Part shown: positions 1 through 10,126 of the stretch, one piece after another | Layout of the letters: the number at the start of each line of letters is the position of its first letter | Numbering within the stretch: position 1 is the first letter of the stretch | NCBI GenBank assembly: GCA_951799405.1 | Contig: OX637346.1 | Location: forward strand, 11,989,215 to 12,053,214 | Reading direction: 5' to 3' | Origin: Agapetus fuscipes | Lineage: Eukaryota; Arthropoda; Insecta; Trichoptera; Glossosomatidae | Length of the DNA stretch: 64,000 nt | Translations under genes and position numbers: made by a program | Notes under the pieces: model-generated | Told to the model about the DNA's origin: nothing | The model's database searches: none | Seen by the model: only the letters and a program-made list of their open reading frames with translations

Positions 1-585
1 GGAATAAAATATAAACCTTTTAAATAAACTTTTTTTTCCTCATGTAAGATATTCACCAATTCATAGCAAGTATTAAATAAAAGACTGTCCTATTTACCTT
101 TGAAAAAAATTTCACGCACCAATACCTTTTGCATATCGAGTCTTCCTTATAGGATTATAAATTGTATACTACGGATTATAAATATGTGACGATATATAAG
201 TGCACAGTATCCAAGTTGATTGTATATTTTCATTACAGTAAAGTGTCACACGGTTTTCAGATATATGCCATGCCCCATGTGCGGGGCTGGTGTAACTGTT
301 CCCTTGAGACCTTCCCCCTACAGCCCCCCCCTCCCATACACTGTACGGACTATTCCCATTAACTATATTATTGATAATGATGCAAATTTCACACCAAGGG
401 CATAATATGCAAAAAAAATTACATTCTCGTGGGGTCCATTAAGTAGACAAGAAAATGTGATGAATTATTTAAGTAGTCGGTTGTAAAATATTTGGACTAT
501 TTAGTTCTTTGTCTTCTTCCTTTGCTGCGCCAGGTCCCTCTGACGTCGACGATCACTTATTAGAGTGTCTCACTATCTTTCGTGG
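1..585. other. Unannotated AT-rich stretch
   Basis: No coding frame, RNA or repeat was recognised here. A short C-rich patch lies near 310-335. Open frames are under 70 codons and resemble no known family. Confidence 0.5.
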
Positions 586-835
586 CTCTAGGTTGATATA
601 AAGCTGACTACCCATAGTGAAAAAATTTCACTTTGCCAATGTCACCTCTATTTCAGGGAAGGTCGGCAAAAGTAACAGGGTTTATGTGCATTTGAAGTTT
701 AGTTTTAATTTATAAGTACACATTCAGTATTTGTAAGCGCGAGCTTACACGTGCCTATTTATTTACATTTTATTTATTTATTACACGTTAATATACCTTT
801 GCAACTTAGATTATGGGTTATATTATTATTATAGC
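586..835 (+). repeat. SINE-A copy
   Basis: Diverged copy of the ~255 bp SINE-A repeat. The 5' part reads as the usual GGCTGACCACCCATA-like head at about 608. The CACTTTGCCAATGTCACC block and the TTTCAGGGAAGGTCGGCAA block follow, then the GTAAGCGCGAACTTACACGTG-like block near 735. It ends in the TTGCAACTTAGATTAT tail near 800. The extreme 5' end has been lost or has diverged. Confidence 0.8.
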
Positions 836-867
836 TCATGGGATAGTAATAAATAAATACGACATTA

Positions 868-995
868 TTTTGACCGGTCCGTAGTCCAGTAATAACACTT
901 CGGACTCGTAAATGGAAGGTTGTGGGTTCGAATCCCGGCGGAGCACAAAAAATATACCATTTATATTTTCACATTTTCTAATATTTTTGTTTATA
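868..995 (+). repeat. SINE-B tRNA-like head fragment
   Basis: Begins with the SINE-B signature GACCGGTCCGTAG and keeps a good B box (GGTTCGAATCCC, about 927-938). The A-box region is of the decayed type found in the 5S-tRNA composites. It stops after the CCATTTATATTTTCA block, so the body and tail are missing. Confidence 0.75.
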
Positions 996-1164
996 AAAAT
1001 ACTTCGTTGTAATGCAATTTTTAAAGACAGGGTAGGCCTGAAATATTGGTAAATATAAAAAGTAAATAATAGGAATCAAACAGTAAGTTTTTCATATATT
1101 TTTAAGTGTAAATCTATTCACACAGTGAAAGTCCATGGTACATATTATTTAAAAAATCAATAGG

Positions 1165-1255
1165 ATAAAACAGAGTTTTAATTCACTTTTTTTTTTTTTT
1201 CTCAAACGGTTTCGCCCACAGAATAAGGCATCTTCACAAGCCTTAATTAAGTTTT
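1165..1255 (-). repeat. H2 hammerhead-like Penelope-type fragment
   Basis: Read on the minus strand it gives TGAAGATGCC, a short hairpin, GGCGAAACCG and an A-rich tail. It matches the copy at 36775-36870 in layout and in the flanking AATTAAAACT segment. The core has G where a hammerhead needs C (GTGAAGA instead of CTGAAGA), so it is probably inactive. Assignment to Penelope-like terminal repeats is inference from the motif layout. Confidence 0.5.
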
Positions 1256-1477
1256 AATCAAACTATGTATTAAGTTTTTCAATCAAATATTTAAATTCAA
1301 TTTGATTTTATGCAAATAAAATATGTTGTGCTTTTCATATATTTTTAGTGTAGGCACTATATTCTATATTTATACTTGTACTTTAGCATTTCTAATCTTC
1401 ATAAGAATATATGGCGTGTGTTACTTGCAGTGTCGCGTTGGTTTAATTTCAGACCGTGTGATTATGAATCATCCCTT

Positions 1478-1570
1478 CCACCATTTTTATGATCCATTTG
1501 GGATTCGAACCCACGGTCGCTGCGTGAAAGGCGGTGGAGCTGTTCACATGTCGGTATTTGGTCTATTCAT
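1478..1570 (-). repeat. tRNA-like SINE relic
   Basis: The minus strand carries a B-box-like GGTTCGAATCCC (about 1498-1509) with a possible A-box-like stretch upstream. It is too diverged to assign to SINE-B or SINE-C, and no cloverleaf could be drawn with confidence. Confidence 0.3.
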
Positions 1571-1874
1571 ACTTAATATTGCCAGCACCACGCTGCAATG
1601 GGGTGACGAATTTATTCTCACAGGAAAAGATCATCCAATGAAATTTTATTTTTGCACAAAAATATTAAACGGCTATTTTTTGGATCAAATAGAACAAAAG
1701 CTACATAAAACATGGATTACTTTTTTATGTATTCAACTAAAAAGGTAATTTACAATAATTGTTTTGTGGTATTTTTGTAATTCTCAGGTGTTTTAGGCAT
1801 ATAGTAGGTTTTTATAATTATCAATTTTTATGATAAAGGAAAAACAGTTTGGTTTTCGATTACGTGAGTATATT

Positions 1875-1929
1875 TTTATAAACCACAACCGGTTTCGCAA
1901 ACATCCGTTCGCATCATCAGGTGGATAAA
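1875..1929 (-). ncRNA. Candidate hammerhead-like ribozyme, minus strand
   Basis: Exact mirror image of the motif at 1956-2010, carried by the other arm of the palindrome. It has the same core, stem II, GAAA and self-complementary ACCGGT, with the same single extra nucleotide after the core. A transcript across the whole palindrome in either direction would contain one sense copy and one antisense copy. Confidence 0.5.
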
Positions 1930-1955
1930 TTAATATATAATATAATAAGTATTAA

Positions 1956-2010
1956 TTTATCCACCTGATGATGCGAACGGATGTTTGCGAAACCGGTTGT
2001 GGTTTATAAA
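1956..2010 (+). ncRNA. Candidate hammerhead-like ribozyme, plus strand
   Basis: Core CTGATGA lies at 1965-1971. Stem II pairs 1973-1978 with 1983-1988 (one G-T pair, loop GGAT), followed by GAAA at 1989-1992. The self-complementary ACCGGT (1992-1997) could form stem III between two molecules, with T1998 as the cleavage-site nucleotide. Stem I pairs TTTATCCAC (1956-1964) with GTGG and ATAAA (1999-2002 and 2006-2010) around a TTT bulge. One extra T (1972) lies between the core and stem II compared with the canonical fold, so activity is uncertain. Confidence 0.55.
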
Positions 2011-2122
2011 AATATACTCACGTAATCGAAAACCAAACTGTTTTTCCTTTATCATTAATTATGAACGATTACAAAGTTAATGCCTCTACAATCAATAAAA
2101 TCAATTTTTATAATTATTAATA

Positions 2123-2247
2123 ACATGCGGCATGTGTTAGCGCGAAATTATACATGTCTGCTTGTGGGAATGCATTTAATATAAATCTTAAATGTTATAT
2201 ATCCTGGCAGCTTAGATTAGATTAGATTAGATTAGATTAGATTAGAT
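2123..2247 (+). repeat. SINE-A 3' half with (TTAGA) tail
   Basis: The 5' end is truncated. It starts in the GCGGCATGTGTTAGCGCG block, continues through GCTTGTGGGAATGCATTTA, and ends in about seven TTAGA units (2213-2247). It belongs to the subfamily with the 5-bp tail unit, like 9864-10126 and 29390-29647. Confidence 0.85.
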
Positions 2248-2470
2248 CAATTATTTCAAAGAAAAACACACAGTTTTAAATTTTGAAAAGATTTTTGTGA
2301 AACACTGTGGAAATTCATTTTTAAAGATTGATTATTTTTCAATAAAGAATTAAAAAATAAAAGAAATTAAAACTTTGTTTTAGTTCAACACAGTTTTAGT
2401 TCAAAAGGCTCAATGAGTTTTTAAGATATTGAATAACCTAAAAATAAAATAATAAAGTATTGCATTTCAG

Positions 2471-2665
2471 AGATCTATCGAAGCTGGAGCTTTCGACGTT
2501 TCGCCCATATCTGCGATAATGCGTTATGATGTTGATGAAACTGTTCACATCACATCATTATGCAGAAGCTGCCCATCGCAGATATGGTTGAAACATTCGG
2601 AAGTTATAGCTCCAATCAGCCACGGCAACAGATTCCGGAAAGCAACTCTTCAATGTTAACTGCAG
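2471..2665. repeat. H5 foldback repeat
   Basis: Two inverted arms (about 2471-2520 and 2555-2660) each hold the H5 signature: GCCCATATCTGCGAT, GAAAC, and an AGCTGGAGCTT-like stretch. The right arm continues into a CCACGGCAACAGATTCCGGAAA-like segment that is shared with the copies at 25452, 34790 and 42205. The hammerhead-like core is degraded. Confidence 0.65.
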
Positions 2666-3298
2666 ATTTCGAAAGTCTAAAACTTTTTTCATTAAAAAAG
2701 GCGGCAGAAAAAAAAAATCAATTAACAAAAATAAAATTTACGAAATAATGGTAATTTTATACTTGTAGATTGACATGAAAAAAAAATCATGAACCCTGTT
2801 ATATGCTATGAACTATGAAAGAAACTGGAAAATTATTTTGTAAAAGTAGGTACATACGTAGTAGGTAGGTGTAGGCGCATCAAAAACTAGTTAACAATAT
2901 CGCGTAAGCAAGCGGTCGCATTTTTTAGGGGATTATTTTTAACGCGTCACCCTTTTTAAGAGTATTCGGCTGTATCTTAGATGCATCTTAAGCGCCAGAT
3001 ACAAAGTATGACTTGCGCGAAAATATGCTAGAAAGCCATCCGGATGCATAACACAAGGAAAACACATTAAGCCGGCGGTGCAGCAGACAGTAAAAGAATA
3101 TTGCACCAGACTACCTAGGGCACTGGTTCTCAATCGGTACTTTGCGAGGGCTTCGGAAGTGGTCCACGGTTAGGTTAGTGGACTTTCATAAAAGTTCATA
3201 ACAAAGTTGAGATAAATTGATTGAAATATTCGTTGAAGTAAATGCACCTTAAAACATGGATTAAAATCTTGGTAAGGAAGTGTGATCTGAATCTAAAC
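2666..3298. other. Unannotated stretch
   Basis: No gene, RNA or repeat was recognised. Base composition is mixed, and short frames on both strands resemble nothing known. Confidence 0.45.
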
Positions 3299-3440
3299 CT
3301 AAATCAAAGCTGCAAAGATATATATAATTTGAGGTAAAAATTAAACGCATTCCCACAAGCAGACATGTATATATGCCGCATGTGGACCTTAAATATAAAA
3401 ACCCAATTTCAAATGAACATAAGCCCTATAATACCGATAA
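3299..3440 (-). repeat. SINE-A 3' part
   Basis: Minus-strand copy holding the tail-proximal half: the AAGCTGCAAAGATATAT end, the CCCACAAGCAGACATGTAT block, the GCCGCATGTGGACCTTA block, and TCAAATGAACATAAGCCCT. The 5' head is missing beyond about 3440. Confidence 0.8.
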
Positions 3441-3537
3441 AATAGCATTGAATTGTATACATGTACACTGTATTTTCTAGATTATTGATGGTTTTATAAA
3501 GATTCATGTGAATTTATTATTATTTTTGTCCATTGAC

Positions 3538-3690
3538 TCATTGGTTGGTGTAAGGCTAATAACAAATATTGTACAAATTGGCTCATTCATGTCAATGCCC
3601 CCCTTGTTTCAGGGAAAAAACAGCAAACGTTTCACGGCTTATAGCACACACGCAGCTTGTACAAAAGCAACCTTATACGTTTCCTGGCGG
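3538..3690 (+). repeat. Highly diverged SINE-A copy
   Basis: The order of blocks is kept although identity is low: TTGGTTGGTGTAAGGCTAA, then GGCTCATTCATGTCAATG, then CTTGTTTCAGGG, then CGGCTTATA. The tail half is only loosely similar. It may be an old insertion. Confidence 0.5.
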
Positions 3691-3747
3691 AAAGGCATGA
3701 GATAGGAATCTTAAAAGGTAGAATACCTGACCGGTATTATACACGGA

Positions 3748-4075
3748 ATATTTGACCGGTCCGTAGCTCAGTGGTAGCACTGCGGACTCTGAATGGGAAG
3801 GTTGTGGGTTCGAATCCCGGCGGAGCACAAAAAAAATACCATTTATATTTTCAAATTTGCTCTTCGCTGGGTTGAAAAATACATAAACCTTTATCAATGA
3901 CCGGTCACCAAAGGTCCATCCAGCCTTACAGCAACTGGGTCTTGCTTGAGTATTGGCGCTTTGTAGCGACGACCAAGCTCGTACACCTCTGCGACACTAC
4001 AACAAGTGTCAAAGACCCCTAGAGATCTAGAATCTAGGGAGTCTCCCGCACAGGATTTCTTAAAAAAAAAAAAAT
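3748..4075 (+). repeat. SINE-B, tRNA-only form, full length
   Basis: The tRNA-like head has a good A box (TAGCTCAGTGGTAGC, 3767-3781) and a good B box (GGTTCGAATCCC, 3808-3819). A body follows with AATGACCGGTCACC, CCATCCAGCCTTACAGC, TTGGCGCTTTGTAGCGACG and GAGTCTCCCGCACAGGATTT, ending in poly(A) (about 4061-4074). It has no 5S-like head, unlike the copies at 19548, 24947 and 44224. The intact boxes suggest RNA polymerase III transcription of the parent family. No clear target duplication was found. Confidence 0.88.
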
Positions 4076-4767
4076 ACCTTCACATCTTATATTCATGTGT
4101 TTTAATAGATAAACTTTCTTACAGATACGTATAGTTGGTGACAACATAACATTCAAAGTGGGGAATGGTCAAAAGAAAACAGTCAAAGTGGTCACTGATC
4201 CAAAAAAGGTTAAGAACCGTTGACCTAGGGCCTAGAGGATAAAATGCAAATGCAATTATTTGATAAAGCGCGATTCTCTGACGTTTCACTCCAACAGGGG
4301 TGTAGCCCTAGAAAGGGGAAATATTAAAAGTCTTATTAGAATTTTTTATTGTTGCCTTGCACGGGTATAGAGTATGAATTTGAAAGAGTAATGGATTTGG
4401 GGGGCTGCTGCGTCATGTGCGCTTACAAATATTGCTTTTTTTGCGGCGCGGCAGAGTCATCATTAAAGCATAAATATTTTAATCAGAATGTGTTCGCCAT
4501 CAATATTAAGGGAGCGCAAATGAGGGCGAAGGAAAGAACACCAGGCCATGAAATTTTAATGTCATTCATTTCATCTATGATGATTATTGGTTAGAGTACT
4601 TGAGAGGATAGAAAGGTTCTTAATAGAGTACATATGTAACCTATCTTAATAGAGTATGTAATATGTAACCAAGTTGCTTCATTTGTGGGAAAAAATCGTA
4701 CAGCAGTGTCCTAAAAAGGTGGTGAATGAAACCTTTATATTTTACTTGTAAAAGGCCCTCGGGACGT
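4076..4767. other. Unannotated stretch
   Basis: Mostly unique-looking sequence with an 81-codon open frame (4349-4594) that matches no family I recognise. No repeat signature was seen. Confidence 0.4.
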
Positions 4768-4975
4768 TATGCCAACCACTTAACTTGAAGTAGGAGTTTC
4801 CCTACTTCCTAAGGAGCAGGTTTTTATTTCTTGTAGAAACCGTTGACATACGCTGTACTGTGATTTAAGCTTAAGGAAACATCGAAACAGAAATCATTGC
4901 TAATACTTGGTGGGGCGCGAGCCCTACTCCTTTGGTTCTGAACGCAAACACTCTAGCAACTGAACTGTCAACGTC
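4768..4975 (-). repeat. Degenerate SINE-C copy
   Basis: Compared with the copies at 41204 and 16910, the order of blocks is the same: CCAACCACTT, AACTTGAAGTAG, GGTTTTTATTTCTTGT, GAAACAGAAATCATT, and a decayed tRNA-like head (AACGCAAACACTCTAGCAAC). The B box is ruined. Confidence 0.6.
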
Positions 4976-6877
4976 AGTACAAACTTATACGTATTTAAAT
5001 TTTATTCAATTTAAAAATGCATTTATTTAAAGCAGTTGTATATGAAAATGTTATTTTGAAATTGTGGCAGAATTGCCTATCCACCGGGCGTTTCGCTGCA
5101 CGAGTGAACATCATGCAATTGTTTACCAAAAATGGAAATAGATTTTCTCTGCAATTTCACCGTGTTCGCTTAATGATAAAATGTTCTATCATTCAAAACA
5201 TCAGTGTCGATATTTAATGACATGGAAATGAACATGTTTGAAATGAGTCCATGTTTAGCAATTAGGATTGCCGACCAAAGCATACAGGAATTCGCGTTGA
5301 TCAATGTTCAGCCTTCCTAAATTATGTTTATTGAATTTAACACCGAAATCTAATGAAGCAGCGTTTCGTATGATGAAACAGTAATGGAATTAATATTAGT
5401 GGGCGATATCGGTTCCGTTTGTTGCAGATGGCTTTGTTAATTCGGTTATGGACGAACGGCAAAGACTATAACAGTAAATATTCATTTATTTAATTTATCG
5501 GAGTAATCGAGATAACTCGGTCGGGAGAATTTAAATTTGGTTGTGAATTTATACCCAAGGCTGGCTCAAGCCCCTTCCGTAGCCGGCACGCTTCTCTCTG
5601 CGCCGTAGAGGTCTCTCTTATTAACACGCCCCCTCTACATTTGCGGCTCATTATTACATATTTTATGAGCGAGAAGCAGTCGTAGATATTGGAATCCTCA
5701 ATGAGAATCTATGCAAGCGTGCATCGCTGCAGGAATTTATTATAATTATTTAATTACTCAACTGTTATCAAGAATGATCTATATTTAATTGCTTTTGATG
5801 AACTTCTAAAATAAATTTAACAAATAGGATTATTTTGTGAGTTACATAAGATGTAATTATTTTTAAAATTAAATATATATTTTTTAAATTTTGTACACAG
5901 ACATTTGGCAGTCGAAAATAGTTTATTGTAATATTTTTCAACCTTCGAAAATAATTGTTGTTTTGTATTTTAAAATTGATGATAGCGTTTTTTGCAATCT
6001 ACTCAAAAAAATGTAAAGCTTTTTGTAGGTATAGATTTTTACCATCCAACAAAAAAAAGCACACAAACAAACTACTATAAGCAAAATAAATACACTGTAT
6101 GACGAAATATGAATTATGTTTGCCTATGCAAAAAAATAAACCGAACACTGTTTGCGGGGAGATCATCCGTTTCGCATAAAAGCATTTGGAACGGTTTATT
6201 GATTGTGCACATCGGCATCGGATAGAAATATATTTGTTGGTTACATCCCCCTTCCTCCCTTTCCTAGCAGAGTCTGCAACATTGGTGGCTGAAGGGGGAA
6301 AAATAAAAGGCCCTGCACAATGGTTAAAAAAATCGTCCATATAATTTAGCTCCATCATTGATTTATGACACATAAGATACAGTCTTGTATTCAAATGCAC
6401 TTTTGCGCTAAAGGACTCCTAAAAAGAAAATTAATAATAAATACCTAATTGGATTAAGCTTTCAAAAACAAATACAAAAATACAGTCAATATTCTTATAA
6501 TTCATATAAAAAGCCAAATGGGTTACTCGTACCAACTGCTAAGAAGAAACTTCATAGTTCAACAAACCGTCACACAATAAATACATTTGAGTGTATTTGA
6601 ACCCTTTCAGAATAACACGTAACTTTCGTACTGTATTTTTGGCAGTATTGGCACAAAAAGAATAGCTTATATCTTATGAAAAGTTTATCAAGAGTAATCG
6701 GACAATATAAATATTTGAATAATTAATGACAAAGCACCTTAAAAGTTAAAACATTCCACAGTCCACACTGAATAATTTACCCTTGACTTTAAAAAAAACA
6801 CATAATAAATTAATTCGAAATAAGGAAATGACTCAAGTTCAACCATAACTTTAAATATATTTTGTATGGTTAGTGTT

Positions 6878-6909
<32 letters not shown>

Positions 6910-9863
6910 GATCATCGACATCGAAAGCATTAGTAATTTTTAATTACAATAAAATTAATACAATTGTGAAAATAAAACAGTGTATCATTATAATTTTTAC
7001 AGTTCTATAAAGTTTAATAGAATTCAATAACTTTAAATGTTTGTTTTACCATTATTTTGCCTGTACTTTTGTCTGTACGGAATCCTTGTCCCTACTACCA
7101 CAACCCTCCATTGGCCTGCTATAGAGGAGGGGTCGCCCCGGGCCGAGTTGTCTGATGATGCATCAGTTATTTACTTTGGCCGCAGCTATCATAACTGCTC
7201 GCGGGGCTGCTGGAAACTTCCATGGGGGGCATGGAGCCCCGCCACGTGTACTCAACAAGAAACTTGCATTTAATAATTAGCTACGCTGTGGCTCTTCGAT
7301 GCAATAATGGTATCTGGCCATTATGCTTGAATAATGGACTTATTATATTTTTACAATAACAATAATTAGTGGATATAATTGGCTAAACGAAACCGGAAAG
7401 AGATCCTCAAAAATACTTGAAGGTTTCTAAATGCTACAACAGTGGTTTAATTTTTGTAAAAATAAATGAGGCTGGAAAGATGGAGGCTTTAAAAGGTAGG
7501 TACGAAAGGTTTCAGGTAGTTTAGTGTGTTTTATTTAACTAAAGCTTTTACAAAGCTAATAATGAAAAAGTACAATTTTGAAAGGAAAAGATGTTTCTTT
7601 TGATATATTGATGCGGACTTGAAATACATGCGCTTATACACACATACCTCAAAATGATTGCAAAACACTGAAGCACGTAATACAGAAACATTTAGGAGTA
7701 TTCGTGCATTGGAAGAATGTTCTACTGACTACACACACCAATGCACGTAGTATAGAATCATCTAGCAGTCCCTGGCTATGTGGTAGAATAATACAGAAAC
7801 TGCGAGAAAGACATCCCAAGGTTTACTATAGAAAAGGTCAAAATAGTAGGACAGCAGAAGTCGCAAGAAATCACTTTGATGAGTAATACATATGACCAAT
7901 GACTGTCAAGTGGTGAAATAAATTGTAAATTGTGAAAAATCAATTCTTTAAAAACAAAGACTGGTATTTTAATTAAAAATAGAATCCAACAGAAAATTTA
8001 ACAATATTTTATGCATTTAGTTTTGTAGTAAACATAAGCCTCCGTAAAAATCTAAGGTTCTCTTTTTTTGATTCGACTTTTTATACTGTGATTTTTATAA
8101 ATCTCATGTCAATAAGAGTGTATTGAAAAAAAACCTAGATCATTAGATCAAAAACCTTAAAAATATTTAGAGCCCAAGAAAATTAAAATCACGTTACCTT
8201 CACTAATTCTTGCCAAAAATACATTGTATGAAAGTGTAAGAATGTGGATTCGCTTTGTTCATTATGAGAAGTAACATTTTGATTTCACATGTTAAAGTGG
8301 ATTGTCTGTTTAGATGGAGATCAGTCTATCAGAGTCAACTTGGATATTATTTGATTAGGACCTGAATTGAGTTTGTTGAAATGTTCAATATTGAATATTC
8401 CGTTTCTTGCGTAGAACGCAATATATGAATTGTTAATAAGTTACAAATATGATTCGTGTTTACAAAATGAAGAAAACACTCAGCTAATATTTTACCCAGA
8501 ACTTTATACAAAAAAAAATATTTCAAATGAAAACTTCTTTACTTTATTTTTTATGTTTCAACGCAAGACTTTTCTTAAAAAGAAATCAATATTTTTTATA
8601 AGTCTTTGTTTAAAGATAGAAAAAAAATGTGTCTTTGGTTCGTTGAAAATAAATTTCAAATAAAATTGTAAAAGAAACCTTTTTATCTCTTAAAAGTATC
8701 TACGTCAGTTTTCTAGAGACATCAATAAAAGGCTTAAAAATCTCAAAGAACTTTAATGAATTGTTATTGTGATGTACCAGACATCTTTTTCATTTTCTCG
8801 TACGACATTTTTCACCGAGTGTCAATGGACAAAAAAAAATCCTACGACAGATAAGAGGCGTTTTTCGGTTAAAAGATAATAGTGTTATTTATTGAAGATT
8901 TCGAGTAAGCTGCTGTTTTTCATTTTCACTATGAATTTTAAAAACACGTCTCTTAAAGTAAATGAATAATGCTGTGCACACACACACGCAGTAAATCAAC
9001 TTTATCAGCTTTTCAATTGATATTTTCCACACGAGAAAGACTTGTGTACTTTAATGGAAGTGCTTCGAGGCAAACAAATCTTAGAATTCTCGTATAAGAC
9101 ATTAAATAACACTCAGATTTTTCTTTAATAAAACGCCATGTTCTCTTCAGCCCTCTGTTTGCTCTAGGCGGAAAATTTTACTGGGGGTAGTAAATAAACA
9201 TTTCAAGTACGACGTCAAAGACGGATTTATCACAGAGTGCAGTTTGATATTAAAATTTACATATAAATGCAAATGTTTACTTCGTCATTCTTCTCCGTAT
9301 GGAGGAATAGAAATTACTCGCGTTTAATTTTGAAAAATAACAACCCTCGACTGCGTGGGGGAAATTTTACATTATTTGAGAATAAAAGATCTAAATGGAA
9401 CTGAAACATGTCATTTATAAATGTGTTTCTCATATTTTCAAAAGCACATGTAGCTTTCTTTGTATGTTGTTTTAATATGCTGCGTATATCACAGTCTTGC
9501 TGAATCATAAACACTGAATTTTTTTTTTTTTCGAGAAACTTTGAGAACAATTTCAAACCGATTAGGATAAATTAAGTCAATTGTAACTATGCTTTTTGTA
9601 AAGGGATGTTGTACATACTTCTTCTTTTTAATTAAAAATTGGCTTGCCGCACTATTTATCCATCTTTTTCACCATTTTTTCCGTATCCTATAATCTTAAA
9701 GCATTGCCCTACAGGAGATCCTACCAAAACAAGAATTTTACTGGAGATTAGTTTATTTTGCTTGTTCTTGAGTTACCATTTGAAATTTTAATTTGAAAGT
9801 TTCCAGTTTCTTTTCACCCCCTTAACCGTTGAACAAGAAGGTTCTTTTGTCCTATGTTAATAT
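4976..9863. other. Long unique AT-rich interval
   Basis: Nearly 5 kb without a recognisable transposon, RNA or host gene. Open frames such as the 133-codon one at 5999-6400 (minus) and the 78-codon one at 7037-7273 (plus) lack any known motif and look like chance. Patches of more balanced base composition occur at 5400-5650 and 7080-7260; they could be exons or regulatory DNA but carry no decisive signal. Confidence 0.45.
6878..6915. repeat. (ATC)n microsatellite
   Basis: About twelve ATC units with one G interruption. On the minus strand it is read as a methionine run (ATG repeats) in a short frame, which is an artefact of the repeat. Confidence 0.9.
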
Positions 9864-10126
9864 ATCTAATCTAATCTAATCTAATCTAAGCTGCAAAGAT
9901 ATATATCATTTAAGATTTATATTAAATGCATTCCCACAAGCAGACATGTATAATTTCGCGCTAACACATGCCGCATGTGGACCTGCAATATAAAAACCCA
10001 ATCTCAAATGAACATAAGCCCTGCAACTCTTGCCGTCCTTCCCTGAAACAGGGGTGACATTGGCATAGTGAACCATTTTTTTACAGTATGGGTGGTCAGC
10101 CGCATACCAACCTATAAGTCAAGGAA
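9864..10126 (-). repeat. SINE-A copy, full length, (TTAGA) tail
   Basis: Complete element on the minus strand. The 5' end CCTTGACTTATAGG is at about 10110-10126 and the tail of about four TTAGA units is at 9864-9890. All internal blocks are present, including CCCTGTTTCAGGG and GTTAGCGCG. No convincing target duplication is visible. Confidence 0.9.

Larger units (their letters stand above)
1830..2055. repeat. H1 perfect 226-bp palindrome (Penelope-type)
   Basis: Two 106-bp arms (1830-1935 and 1950-2055) are exact reverse complements around a 14-bp AT spacer. Each arm carries CCTGATGATGCG, a short hairpin and CGAAACCGG, the layout known from terminal repeats of Penelope-like retroelements, which are reported to encode hammerhead ribozymes. 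The perfect identity of the arms suggests a young or gene-converted inverted duplication. No reverse transcriptase is present nearby, so this is an isolated terminal unit. Confidence 0.85.

Noticed and set aside
2213..2247. Interstitial telomere repeat
   Set aside because: The unit is TTAGA, not the arthropod TTAGG, and it forms the regular tail of SINE-A.
3760..3830. Functional tRNA gene
   Set aside because: The tRNA-like sequence continues directly into a SINE-B body and poly(A), and the same sequence recurs in other SINE-B copies.
5999..6400. 133-codon minus-strand open frame as a gene
   Set aside because: It has no recognisable domain, is rich in residues expected from AT-biased chance frames, and shows no splice or promoter context.
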